Below, piece by piece: positions 9,236 to 18,306 of a stretch of 64,000 nucleotides of DNA (positions are counted from its first letter, which is position 1; each line of letters starts with the position of its first letter). The notes under the pieces were generated by a model, which had not been told where the DNA came from, made no database searches, and saw only the letters and a program-made list of their open reading frames with translations. The position numbers were made by a program, and so were the translations under genes. The DNA is from Dehalobacter sp. DCM. Lineage in GTDB: Bacteria > Bacillota > Desulfitobacteriia > Desulfitobacteriales > Syntrophobotulaceae. The stretch is taken from the NCBI RefSeq assembly GCF_024972775.1, contig NZ_CP092282.1, positions 1,605,001 through 1,669,000 of the forward strand, in the 5' to 3' direction.

Positions 9236-10192
9236 GTGTCCAACGAAACCGATGTTACGGTAATACTACCGCCACCGGCAATACCACTAAGGATTCTTAG
9301 TGATCCTGCACCTGAACCTGTACCCCGGCCTCAGGGATATAATGGTTCTGATCTGACACAAAAAAAGAAGAAAGAACGGCGTATGGAGCTCCAGGGACTG
9401 GAGGTGGGAGATCCCCGATCGACAATAAATCTGCTGAAACTTGGACTGCATAATGTTGCCCAATCTCTGCCGCCGATATTACGGAAATACGGGTGGATGA
9501 TACCGATTATTCTTGTAATATGGACGGGATTAGGAACGTTCAGCGCGTATAAGATGATGGCTGCGGCACCTGCATTGGCGCCGCTGTGGATGTTCCTGGA
9601 TAAGATCATACTGGTTTTGGTCTTTCTGACGGCTTCTTACAATAATTTTATCGGGAAAGCCATCTATGCCACTGTCGTTCTTCGCGTCATCGTCCCTTTA
9701 GTCCGGCGCGTACGGCGAGAGGGCTTCCGTAAAGTAAAAACAAATTTTACATCGCTGATACCTGATTTGCAAAAAAATTGGGCGGAAGTCGGGGCACGCA
9801 GTCTCGGCATTCTGATCCTATTCGCCGGTCTTGCTGCGATGATCTCTAATTTTCTGACACGGAACAATGCGATTGATAAAATCGCGGTTTCACTGGCTAT
9901 TGCATTTGCCATAATGAAAGCGCTTGGTGATGGACCGCGTAGTATTCCGTTTATGACCGGACGCGTCGTTATGAATGATCTGTTTGTCTTGCTGCGTAAA
10001 CCAAGCCCAGTACGCAATCATCATATTTATGTAGCGCTCAGCGGACTGACGCTTGGCTTTCTGAGCAGTATTCTGCTTGCCGTTCTGAGAAAGCCGTTGG
10101 GAGAGAATATAGGGTATATCCTGGGGGCGATTGCCGTGGTCGCCGGCTTAGTACTGATAGTGGTCATGAAATCCAAACAAGCCGATGCGTAA
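9236..10192 (+). CDS. Multi-pass membrane protein heading a radical-SAM operon
   Basis: A 318-aa protein starting at a GTG with GGAGGAG a few bases upstream. The first 75 residues are proline-rich and then lysine-rich and probably cytoplasmic; about 85-318 contains roughly six to seven hydrophobic helices (for example around 88-105, 115-130, 195-215, 275-290, 295-312). No family motif is recognised. It overlaps the radical SAM gene by 8 nt and is therefore co-transcribed and probably translationally coupled. The context suggests a transporter, anchor or assembly factor for the operon's 584-aa protein, but that is inference only. Confidence 0.7.
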   Translation: MSNETDVTVILPPPAIPLRILSDPAPEPVPRPQGYNGSDLTQKKKKERRMELQGLEVGDPRSTINLLKLGLHNVAQSLPPILRKYGWMIPIILVIWTGLGTFSAYKMMAAAPALAPLWMFLDKIILVLVFLTASYNNFIGKAIYATVVLRVIVPLVRRVRREGFRKVKTNFTSLIPDLQKNWAEVGARSLGILILFAGLAAMISNFLTRNNAIDKIAVSLAIAFAIMKALGDGPRSIPFMTGRVVMNDLFVLLRKPSPVRNHHIYVALSGLTLGFLSSILLAVLRKPLGENIGYILGAIAVVAGLVLIVVMKSKQADA

Positions 10193-11276
10193 ATTTAAAG
10201 ATCGGACATACGGCTTTGAAACACAATTTGACGCGGATACCGGCTTATATATTCGCAGCAATGTTTTGAACGAGAACGGTGAAGATACCGGGGAAGAACC
10301 CTTTATGGCGGAAATGCCTCATCTGCTGGACATTGGCATCATGGGCCATTGTGATCATGGCGGCAGCGGTCTGTGCGTGCAGTCGGGCGTTCAGTGCTAT
10401 CAGGATGGATGGCATAAACACGAGCCGAACATGTCTTTATTGGATTACAAAGCGATAATCCGGCAGTGTGAAGGCCATGTATGTCAGATTGCTCTCGGAG
10501 GCAGAGGAGATCCGGACATGCATGACGATTTTGAAGCAATCCTGGTCAGTACACGCGAGGCTGGGGTCGTTCCGAATATGACAACATCCGGGCTCGGGCT
10601 CACTTCGGTCAAGGCACGCCTGATCGCTGAATATTGCGGAGCCGCCGCAGTCAGTTGGTATCGTTCAGAATATACGCTAAAGGCTATCGCTGCCTTACTG
10701 GATGAAGGTGTTCACACCAATATTCATTATGTACTGAGCAATCAGTCACTGGATGAAGCGATTGCGCTCATTGAACAAAAAAGAATCCCCAAGGGGATCG
10801 GAAGAATCATCTTCCTGCTGCACAAACCGGTGGGACTGGGGCGGCAAGACAATGTATTGGATATCCTGAATCCAAAGGTGCGTTACTTTTTCGGCTTGTT
10901 CAATGACGCAGAAAACTGCCGAATCGCCGGATTCGACAGCTGTTGTGTACCGGGACTTCTGAATATGGCTTGGAAAGTCCATCCGGCCAGCATCGAGCCA
11001 TGTGAAGGCGGACGGTTCAGCGCTTATGTTACGCCGGATATGCAGATGCTGCCCTGCAGCTTTGACCAGCAGCAGCGCTGGAAGGTTGACTTGCGTCGCC
11101 ATACATTGCTGGAAGCCTGGAATAGCAAGGAATTTGATGAATTTCGAAAGATAATGAGAAATAGTTGTCCGGACTGCAGTCTGAAGGGCTATTGCCTTGG
11201 CGGATGTCCGGTTGTACCTGAAATCGTCCTATGCGGGATGATACGAGGAGGGAAAAAGATTGAAAATACGAACTGA
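10185..11276 (+). CDS. Radical SAM/SPASM protein with non-canonical cysteine spacing
   Basis: A 363-aa protein. The N-terminal cluster region is GHCDHGGSGLCVQSGVQCYQDG in two parts (C56, C64, C71), that is C-x7-C-x6-C rather than the classic C-x3-C-x2-C. A glycine-rich SAM-binding strand (ALGGRGDPDMH) follows near 100-115. The C-terminal part (about 245-350) has a SPASM-like cysteine set (SCC, PCEGG, LPCSF, CPDCSLKGYCLGGCP) for auxiliary Fe-S clusters. SPASM enzymes commonly modify peptides or proteins. It overlaps its neighbours on both sides (8 and 17 nt), so the next gene's product, with its conserved N-terminal motif, is the natural candidate substrate (inference). Confidence 0.8.
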   Translation: MRKFKDRTYGFETQFDADTGLYIRSNVLNENGEDTGEEPFMAEMPHLLDIGIMGHCDHGGSGLCVQSGVQCYQDGWHKHEPNMSLLDYKAIIRQCEGHVCQIALGGRGDPDMHDDFEAILVSTREAGVVPNMTTSGLGLTSVKARLIAEYCGAAAVSWYRSEYTLKAIAALLDEGVHTNIHYVLSNQSLDEAIALIEQKRIPKGIGRIIFLLHKPVGLGRQDNVLDILNPKVRYFFGLFNDAENCRIAGFDSCCVPGLLNMAWKVHPASIEPCEGGRFSAYVTPDMQMLPCSFDQQQRWKVDLRRHTLLEAWNSKEFDEFRKIMRNSCPDCSLKGYCLGGCPVVPEIVLCGMIRGGKKIENTN

Positions 11277-13014
11277 GTTTGTTACCAATTCAAGCAGTAC
11301 CAGTTTTGGCGCGTCGCTTGGCGATGCTGTCGCTGCCGTTTTGGTGGGACTTGCTGTATTTCAATGTGATTGCAGCAGGGTTGAGGAAAGCGACAAAGTG
11401 GATGAAGAGGACGGTGGCGGCGGAGGAGGCGGAGACGCCGAATTAGAGGGTGCCATGGCTGCAGCGGCTCAGGCGGCGCAGGCAGCCGCCGAGAAAATGG
11501 CCGCAGATGCTGCGGCAAAGGATGCGCTGATTGGTGGGGTACTGGATGCGGAGAGCGCCAAACTGGAGGCAGCCGGCAGCAAAATTGACCAGGAAATCGA
11601 CGCGTATACAAAGCAATGGGCTGATGCGCAGACGACAGCGGATAAGAGCGACCCGAGCTTTGATAAGATGAATCAGCAATATCAAGACTATATCGATTAT
11701 TTAAAAAGTCAAAAAGACCAAATCGAAGCACAAAAATACCAGCTGGCTGTGACAAAGGCGGAAGAAGCAGCAGCTAAAGCGGCAAAGAGCGATTGGGTCA
11801 AACAACAGCAGGAGGATCTGGTCCAGGTCAAAGAGCAAAAAGCTTACCTGGAAGCTGTCGCTAAAGGGTATGGGCAGCATAAAAGCTACGATACCAGTGC
11901 GGTGCAAAGCCAGATTGAAGCCTTAAAGCAACGGGAAAATGAGCTTCAGGGAACGCTGAAAGCAAACAATGCCGAGATCAATTACACCCCGAAGGATCGT
12001 ACTCCGATTGGCCCGGATCCGGAAATAATCCGGATCCAACAGGAACACAAACAAAAAATGGAACAGCTGCAAAACGAGATTAATGTTGCCAAAGAAGAGC
12101 GCAATAACGCGCGCAGAGATGAATTGATCAAAGAACAGCAATGGCAGCAAAAGGTCGCAGAAAATGAAATGGCCAAAGCAAGTTTCTGGAATGTCTTGAC
12201 GAAAGCAGGCGAACTGACGCAAACGGCCGCCGACACCGGTGTCGATATCCTTTCCAATGTGACGGGACCGGTTGGAAAGACGATCAAAACTGCTTATACC
12301 GGACTTAAAGGTGTAGCCGGGGGACTCGGCGAAGGGTTGGCCAAAGGGAATATTCTCAACGAAGTGGGTAAGGGTGCTTTGGGAGGACTCAGTGATATCG
12401 CCAAAGATAAACTCGGGGGATTTGTCGGGGACCGTTGGGGCGAAGCTGCAGGTAAGGCGGCCCAGAATATCTATAATGTCGGCGCTGAGGCAGGTAAAGA
12501 AATGTATGGAACCTTTGTCGACGGACCTGAGAAAGGGAAAGAAGGCGAGTTTCTGACAAATATCGTGACTTCCGGTTTTAAAGGCGCAATGAAAGGCGCT
12601 TTGGACTCATCCTTAAATGTCCTCGGAGACGGAATCCTGCCAGAAGGCGGAAAAATACCTGAAGGACTGGATTGGTCGGATGTCAATGTCGGTTCGTTTA
12701 TTAACTCCATCCGGAATTCAAACCCTTTGACCCAAAGCTTCGGGCAGACAGCGATCAATAACGGCCTGCAAAGCTGGGCGACGGACCAGGGCAAAAATTT
12801 CATCAAAGGCGATCCGGTCATCTTTGATAACTGGAAACAGGGATATACCGGTCAGGGAATCGAAGCCGTCAGCGTGGCAGACGGCAAAGCGTATACACCG
12901 TTTGTTGAGAGCGGCCTGTCCGGCGTTTATAAGGCAGGAAAAGCCATTCAAAATACTACCGATAGCATAAACAACTTTGTGAATCAGTATAACCCGGTTA
13001 CTTATGTGTATTAA
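11260..13014 (+). CDS. 584-aa coiled-coil protein with N-terminal FVTNSSSTSF motif
   Basis: Starts at TTG 11260 after GAGGAGGG. The N-terminus MKIRTEFVTNSSSTSFG matches a motif I recall at the start of many otherwise unrelated bacterial proteins (K-[IL]-R-T-[DE]-FVTNSSS). A short hydrophobic stretch and a CDC pair follow (about 20-45), then an acidic Gly7 run and an Ala-rich zone (about 45-90). About 60-310 is strongly charged coiled coil; about 315-470 is Gly/Ala/Lys-rich and resembles pore-forming or tape-measure-like segments; the tail ends in NPVTYVY. No enzyme motif is visible. It overlaps the radical SAM gene by 17 nt. Possible roles are a modified scaffold, toxin-like or surface protein; none is demonstrated. 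Confidence 0.7.
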   Translation: MKIRTEFVTNSSSTSFGASLGDAVAAVLVGLAVFQCDCSRVEESDKVDEEDGGGGGGGDAELEGAMAAAAQAAQAAAEKMAADAAAKDALIGGVLDAESAKLEAAGSKIDQEIDAYTKQWADAQTTADKSDPSFDKMNQQYQDYIDYLKSQKDQIEAQKYQLAVTKAEEAAAKAAKSDWVKQQQEDLVQVKEQKAYLEAVAKGYGQHKSYDTSAVQSQIEALKQRENELQGTLKANNAEINYTPKDRTPIGPDPEIIRIQQEHKQKMEQLQNEINVAKEERNNARRDELIKEQQWQQKVAENEMAKASFWNVLTKAGELTQTAADTGVDILSNVTGPVGKTIKTAYTGLKGVAGGLGEGLAKGNILNEVGKGALGGLSDIAKDKLGGFVGDRWGEAAGKAAQNIYNVGAEAGKEMYGTFVDGPEKGKEGEFLTNIVTSGFKGAMKGALDSSLNVLGDGILPEGGKIPEGLDWSDVNVGSFINSIRNSNPLTQSFGQTAINNGLQSWATDQGKNFIKGDPVIFDNWKQGYTGQGIEAVSVADGKAYTPFVESGLSGVYKAGKAIQNTTDSINNFVNQYNPVTYVY

Positions 13015-13027
13015 TAGGAGGTACTGT

Positions 13028-13957
13028 ATGAGTTTACGATTTCACTTGAAGCCGGAGGCTGTAACCTGGCTGGGATCCGCATTTGATGAAAAATCAATCA
13101 TCTCGCCGCTTTATTCCGTCCAGGCACCGGGTTTTGCCGAACAGGATAAGCAAGGGCTTATGGATCAAGGAATCATCGATACAGCAGGAGCACTGACGCC
13201 GACGGCATACGAGTTTTTTAATGGATTAGCCGGGGCTCAAAGCTTTGCAGGATTCCGAGTTGCCGGCCCTTTCGGGAAAATTGATAAGGTCGCTTACTTT
13301 AACGGGGATAGAGTATATTGGGTCGACAATGCCGGAGAAACACTGATAGTATCCGATATTAAGGATACGGAGACGATCCTCACGATTCTTAACGAAATAA
13401 CCGGAATCAGCCATCTGGTAAACGCTTCTCTGGATATTGAGCTTGACCCGGCTGCCGCACAGGTGTTTACAGCATTGACAGATTTGACACGTCAGGCTGC
13501 ACTCGTTGCCTGCGCCGGAAAAGGCATGATACCGGAAGGTTTTAGCCTGGATGAGATCCTTAGTGCCTTAAACTATGAAGAGACACGCTGGTTCGGTTCG
13601 TATTTGCGCCGATTAAGACCGGACGGCGTATCGGTGAATCCCGAAATAGCGGCAATCGCTCTGCAGGCATTGATTGACGCAGGATATATTAGCAAAAATG
13701 AAACCGGATACAGTCTGGTTCGGGAAGCATACGCCATGGCTGTGAATATGCTTATTATCGAAAACGTTTTTCACCTTCGCATCGGTAAAGTTGATAACAA
13801 TGAAATTCAAAGCGGCGAAGCCCTTTTCTTGCAGGCGGGACTTCACGATGCGCTGATGATAGACTCCGATGGCAAAAAAATAGGGTTTACTTCGGTATCG
13901 ACGAATGCGATGATTGAATATCTGATCAGCATGATGACGACACCACCTAAAATATAA
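13028..13957 (+). CDS. Unknown 309-aa protein, last gene of the radical-SAM operon
   Basis: Start at 13028 is preceded by AGGAGG with ideal spacing and lies 13 nt after the 584-aa gene. The protein is soluble, with no signal or membrane segment. It has an alternating helix/strand pattern: an N-terminal part with FRVAGPFG and DRVYWVDNAGETLIVS, a middle part with LVACAGKGMIP, and a C-terminal part with winged-helix-like LQALIDAGYISKNETGYSLV. The layout faintly recalls EspG-like secretion chaperones, which would fit a partner for the preceding coiled-coil protein, but I see no diagnostic residue. Treat as unknown. Confidence 0.65.
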   Translation: MSLRFHLKPEAVTWLGSAFDEKSIISPLYSVQAPGFAEQDKQGLMDQGIIDTAGALTPTAYEFFNGLAGAQSFAGFRVAGPFGKIDKVAYFNGDRVYWVDNAGETLIVSDIKDTETILTILNEITGISHLVNASLDIELDPAAAQVFTALTDLTRQAALVACAGKGMIPEGFSLDEILSALNYEETRWFGSYLRRLRPDGVSVNPEIAAIALQALIDAGYISKNETGYSLVREAYAMAVNMLIIENVFHLRIGKVDNNEIQSGEALFLQAGLHDALMIDSDGKKIGFTSVSTNAMIEYLISMMTTPPKI

Positions 13958-14050
13958 TTCTGGACATTCAAGCAATTCGTTACTACTTCATGCTACAAAG
14001 AAATTTATTTCCATTTCCATTTACATGGGACCTCATGAAAAAAGAATCAA

Positions 14051-14090
14051 GGGACGGAGGGGACAAAGGTCTACGTCCCTCTGTCTCCCC
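14051..14090. repeat. Dispersed GGGGAC-type palindrome, half copy
   Basis: GGGGACAAAGGTCTACGTCC followed by CTCTGTCTCCCC (14059-14090) is identical to the right arm of the palindrome at 30054-30085 and close to that at 42281-42313. Only a truncated left arm (GGGACGG) is present here. Confidence 0.85.
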
Positions 14091-14566
14091 GTTCCGGTCA
14101 TTTGTATTTTTATTGATTTTCTTATCATTATCGCTATAATCATTAAGATTTATTCCAGGCGGGATGGGATTCTCAAGCGGCGTATATTACTCTATGGTCT
14201 CGGCATTATCGTTTTTGCGGCCAATGATTTGAATTATTATTATGCTTACTATTACAATACTCACTGGGTTACTTGAACAAGTTTCTGTTTAACCGCATCA
14301 AGATAGATAAATCATTGATTGATCAGCTTACCGTTCTCAATGGTACGGGTATTCAAGTGGTACATGCCATTATAACCATGGCTAAAGCGATGGGGATAGA
14401 AACGATAGCCGAAGGTGTCGAAACCAAGGAACAGATCGATATTCTAAAAGGATTGGAATGCAGCCAAGCCCAGGGGTATTACCTTGGAAGGCCGGTGCCA
14501 GCCGCTGATTTCGAGGAATTGTTTATAAAAGCAAGAAAAAAGGGCGTATCTCGAAAGCGCAAATAA
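14091..14566 (+). pseudogene. Remnant of an EAL-domain c-di-GMP phosphodiesterase
   Basis: From about 14261 the frame reads SLGYLNKF...RIKIDKSL, then IETIAEGVETKEQ and QAQGYYLGRPV, which is the C-terminal third of an EAL domain. The catalytic EAL motif itself and everything before it are missing. Just upstream (14091-14272), in another frame, is a hydrophobic stretch that could be an N-terminal membrane anchor of the same gene. A deletion with frameshift explains the arrangement. The stump directly follows the dispersed palindrome at 14059-14090. It can have no phosphodiesterase activity. Confidence 0.75.
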
Positions 14567-14685
14567 GATGTTCAACCGAAAATGACCGCGGCTTATTAAA
14601 TTAAAGGATTTAGAGCACGGTTTGTGGAAATATATCCTGTTTACGATGTATAATCGTATAGAATATATTTGCTGGAGGTTTAGCA

Positions 14686-17004
14686 TTGGCAACAAAAAAA
14701 ACCCGTCGGGGTGCACGCAGCAAGAGACAGACGGTTAGTCAGACGATCCGGAATGAAATCATCGGGATTCTTATCGTCGGTATTGCCTGTCTTGGCTTTG
14801 TATTGCTTTATTCAAACGGAAATGGCACTGTGGTAGCTGCCTTGGTCAAGGGTTTACGCCTTTTAGCAGGAGAAGGCAGTATAGGAATATTTATTATTCT
14901 TGGCGCGGTTGGTATCGGATTAATGAGTACCCGCAAAAGTAGTTTCAAATCCAGGATAGCGGGGATCATTCTTCTTTGGCTGGTCGCGGAAGGATTTATC
15001 CATTTAGGGCTATCCGATAACGATCTACCATCGACACTGATGGCGATGGCTCGATATGGCCAGGGCGGCGGAATAATCGGCGCTGCAATCAGCATGGCGC
15101 TGGTTAAAACAATCGGACCTGGCGGAGGTTTCGTTATTCTCGCTGTTCTGGCTGTGATCGGTGCGATTCTCGCGCTTAACCGGTCATTGGTGGCGACGGT
15201 CAAGGATGTGCTGGAAGCGATGGCAAACGGCGCGGGCTTGATTCGAAATCATCTGACCGATTTTGTGAAAGTACTCGCAGACGGACGAAGGGAACGGCAG
15301 GAAGAAGAGACGTATAGCCGACAAAAAGCGCTGGCGGAGAAGAAAAAAAGTGAACCGAACAAAATGCCGGTAAAAAATGTCAGAGAAGATTTTGATACCC
15401 GGCATAGCGGTCCTATTATCGAAATATTTGGCGAAGAGAAAGATAAAACGACAGTCCCTAACCCGCCAATTATTCAAACAGAACGGAATACGCCGGCATT
15501 TCAGAGCGATTCGGAGCTGCCGGCAGGGAAATTGACCAGTACACCGATTCAACGGAAGACGGAGAAGTATGGTAATTATAAGCTGCCGCCGCTGACGCTG
15601 GTCCACAAATCCATGAAAAAAGGACAGCGGACCAATAAGGACATCGCCGATAATGTGAAGTTACTGGAAGAAACATTGGCGAGTTTTGGTGTGCGTGTCA
15701 AAGTCACGCGAGTCACTCAAGGACCGGCGATTACCCGTTTTGAACTACAGCCGGCACCCGGGGTTAAGGTTAGCAAGATAACCAGTCTCTCGGATGATAT
15801 CGCTTTAAGCCTGGCGGCATCCGACATCCGTATGGAAGCCCCTATTCCGGGCAAATCGGCAGTTGGTATCGAGGTTCCCAATAAAGAGGTAGCCATTGTG
15901 CATTTCCGTGAGGTCCTGGAGACTGATGATTTTCAGGATTCGCAAAGCAAGCTCAGCCTGGCTTTGGGGAAAGATATTACCGGCACACCGATTATCGGTG
16001 ATCTGACGAAGATGCCCCATCTTTTGATTGCCGGCGCTACCGGCTCCGGTAAATCGGTATGTATCAACACCATTATTGGCAGTATTGTTTATAAAGCCAG
16101 GCCGGATGAAGTGAAGCTCTTGTTGATTGATCCTAAGGTTGTTGAACTCGCGATCTATAACGGGATCCCGCACCTTATTTCACCGGTTGTCACCGAGCCT
16201 CAAAAAGCTGCCGGTGCATTAAAGTGGATCGTAACAGAAATGGAAACACGGTATGAACTGTTCGCTGTCGCCGGCGTCAGGGATATTGTACGCTATAATT
16301 TTCTTGTGAGTGAGAAGAAGGATCCGGAGCAAAAGCCGATGCCCTATGTGGTCGTTATTATCGACGAGCTGGCGGACCTGATGATGGTCGCCCCCGGTGA
16401 AGTCGAAGATTCGATTTGCCGTCTGGCACAGATGGCCAGGGCTGCCGGTATTCATTTGATCGTCGCAACACAGCGCCCATCGGTTGATGTCATCACCGGT
16501 TTGATTAAAGCGAATATTCCTTCCCGAATCGCCTTTGCGGTATCATCCCAGATCGATTCCAGAACGATCCTGGATATGGGCGGTGCAGAAAAGCTTCTCG
16601 GACGCGGGGATATGCTCTACCATCCCATGGGTATCAGTAAACCGGTCAGAGTTCAGGGCTGCTTCCTTTCGGACAAAGAAGTACGCAATATAGTAGACTA
16701 CTTGTTGGAACAGGCGAAGCCGGAATACTTCGAGATACCGGAAATGGCGCTGGCCAGTACTGGTGCTGAAGAACCGGAAGACGAGCTTTTCTATAAAGCG
16801 GCGGCTGTGTTTATGGAAACCAATACAGCTTCCGTATCGCTTCTTCAGCGAAAACTGAAGATCGGTTACTCGCGTGCGGCGCGGATTGTCGATATGCTGG
16901 AGGAAAAAGGTGTCGTAGGACCCTCCGAGGGATCAAAACCCCGTGAAGTGTTGCTCTCCAAAGGACAGTTTGAACAGAAATTTGGCATAAACCTAAATAA
17001 TTAG
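14686..17004 (+). CDS. ftsK: DNA translocase FtsK/SpoIIIE
   Basis: A 772-aa protein starting at TTG 14686, preceded by GGAGG. Residues about 25-165 hold four membrane helices (GIACLGFVLLY onward). A charged linker follows to about 300. The RecA-like motor covers about 340-690, with Walker A GATGSGKS at about 450-457, Walker B VVIIDELADLM and the conserved ATQRPSVDVITG motif. About 700-765 is the gamma winged helix that reads orienting sequences. The ATP-driven pump moves chromosomal DNA at the division or sporulation septum. It heads the housekeeping block. The length is normal for the SpoIIIE group, and the sequence is not that of a type VII EccC. Confidence 0.95.
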   Translation: MATKKTRRGARSKRQTVSQTIRNEIIGILIVGIACLGFVLLYSNGNGTVVAALVKGLRLLAGEGSIGIFIILGAVGIGLMSTRKSSFKSRIAGIILLWLVAEGFIHLGLSDNDLPSTLMAMARYGQGGGIIGAAISMALVKTIGPGGGFVILAVLAVIGAILALNRSLVATVKDVLEAMANGAGLIRNHLTDFVKVLADGRRERQEEETYSRQKALAEKKKSEPNKMPVKNVREDFDTRHSGPIIEIFGEEKDKTTVPNPPIIQTERNTPAFQSDSELPAGKLTSTPIQRKTEKYGNYKLPPLTLVHKSMKKGQRTNKDIADNVKLLEETLASFGVRVKVTRVTQGPAITRFELQPAPGVKVSKITSLSDDIALSLAASDIRMEAPIPGKSAVGIEVPNKEVAIVHFREVLETDDFQDSQSKLSLALGKDITGTPIIGDLTKMPHLLIAGATGSGKSVCINTIIGSIVYKARPDEVKLLLIDPKVVELAIYNGIPHLISPVVTEPQKAAGALKWIVTEMETRYELFAVAGVRDIVRYNFLVSEKKDPEQKPMPYVVVIIDELADLMMVAPGEVEDSICRLAQMARAAGIHLIVATQRPSVDVITGLIKANIPSRIAFAVSSQIDSRTILDMGGAEKLLGRGDMLYHPMGISKPVRVQGCFLSDKEVRNIVDYLLEQAKPEYFEIPEMALASTGAEEPEDELFYKAAAVFMETNTASVSLLQRKLKIGYSRAARIVDMLEEKGVVGPSEGSKPREVLLSKGQFEQKFGINLNN

Positions 17005-17130
17005 TAAAATAAGCATGGCTAATTACTTATAGATCCATATATTAGTTTATTTTATATAAATTTAAACTATTGCTGGTTTCTTGAAGGATAAGCGTAAAAA
17101 ATGTAGAATATCAGAATTTGGAGAAAGTGT

Positions 17131-18168
17131 ATGCTTCAAGACATTTTAGTCGAAGAATTATCCAAGCTAGCGGATGCTGTATATATTGATGTCAGATCGG
17201 AACATGAATACAGCGACGGGACAATACCCGGGGCAGTGAATGTCCCGATTTTTAACAATGAAGAGAGGGCTCAGATCGGGACCATTTATTCGCAGGAGTC
17301 ACCCAAAAAGGCAATGGAGCTTGGCTTGGAAATAGCAAGCAGAAAACTGCCTGTCTTATATAAACAAGTGGAAGAAATCGCCGGAAAGAAACCTATCCTT
17401 ATGTTCTGCTGGCGGGGCGGGATGAGAAGCAAATCCGTGGCTGCCGTGCTCGATGTGATGGGACTTCATGTTTATCGTCTGACCGGCGGGTATAAAGCAT
17501 ATCGGCAAAAGGTCGTCTCCTTTTTTGAAAACGAATGTGATCAACACATCGTGGTCATCAAAGGAAATACCGGCGCCGGAAAAACAGAACTGTTGGCGGG
17601 TCTTAAAGAGCATGGTTATCCGGTGATTGACTTGGAAGGATTGTCTAATAATCGCGGATCTGTCTTCGGACATATTGGTCTGGGCACTCAGCCGAGTCAG
17701 AAACAGTTTGAATCGATGCTCTATGATGAGATCGAACGCTACAAAGATTATTCTTATCTGATAATGGAATGCGAGAGCAGGCGGATCGGCAGAGTATCCG
17801 TTCCAGGCACTGTCTTTCAGGCGATGCAGGAGGGAACGAATATCCTCTTGTATGATACACTGGAAAACAGAGCAAAGAGATTGTGCCGCGTTTATACAGA
17901 AAATGTTGAAATGATGGATGAACTTCAAGCTGCGTTGGAAAGACTAAAAAAAACAATAGGAAAAGTGAAGCTTTCTCAGTTGAATGAATTATTAAGCAAA
18001 AAGGCTTATACGGAATTTGCGCAATATCTGATCGCAGATTATTATGATCACCTGTACGGTTATCCTAATGAAAAATCAGAGGCATTTAGCCTCAGTGTTT
18101 CCCACGAGGCGCCCCAAGTTGCTTTGCGAGAAGTTGAGCAATTCTTAGATGAGAATTTCGCGGTATAA
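17131..18168 (+). CDS. mnmH: tRNA 2-selenouridine synthase
   Basis: A 345-aa protein (also called SelU/YbbB). Residues 1-125 form a rhodanese domain with the catalytic Cys93 in MFCWRGGMRS; about 140-330 is a P-loop domain with GNTGAGKT near 145-152. The enzyme replaces the sulfur of 2-thiouridine at the tRNA wobble position with selenium, using selenophosphate. Its presence implies that the organism makes selenophosphate. The start at 17131 follows GGAGAAAGTGT. It lies between ftsK and rodZ, an unusual insertion in this otherwise standard synteny. Confidence 0.93.
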   Translation: MLQDILVEELSKLADAVYIDVRSEHEYSDGTIPGAVNVPIFNNEERAQIGTIYSQESPKKAMELGLEIASRKLPVLYKQVEEIAGKKPILMFCWRGGMRSKSVAAVLDVMGLHVYRLTGGYKAYRQKVVSFFENECDQHIVVIKGNTGAGKTELLAGLKEHGYPVIDLEGLSNNRGSVFGHIGLGTQPSQKQFESMLYDEIERYKDYSYLIMECESRRIGRVSVPGTVFQAMQEGTNILLYDTLENRAKRLCRVYTENVEMMDELQAALERLKKTIGKVKLSQLNELLSKKAYTEFAQYLIADYYDHLYGYPNEKSEAFSLSVSHEAPQVALREVEQFLDENFAV

Positions 18169-18306
18169 CTTTGACTATCCAGTAAAAGAATCAATGACAT
18201 CACATAATAAAACAACGGATGGCATTATTTAAGGGACTAAAAGTTTTAAACTTGTTATTATTAAATGAAGCAAATCTTCGATGAAAATGTTAAGGGTGGT
18301 GAGGCC

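Noticed and set aside
14686-17004. Type VII secretion ATPase (EccC) serving the 9.2-14 kb operon
   Set aside because: The protein has one motor domain, four N-terminal membrane helices and the FtsK gamma domain, and it sits in the conserved ftsK-recA block.
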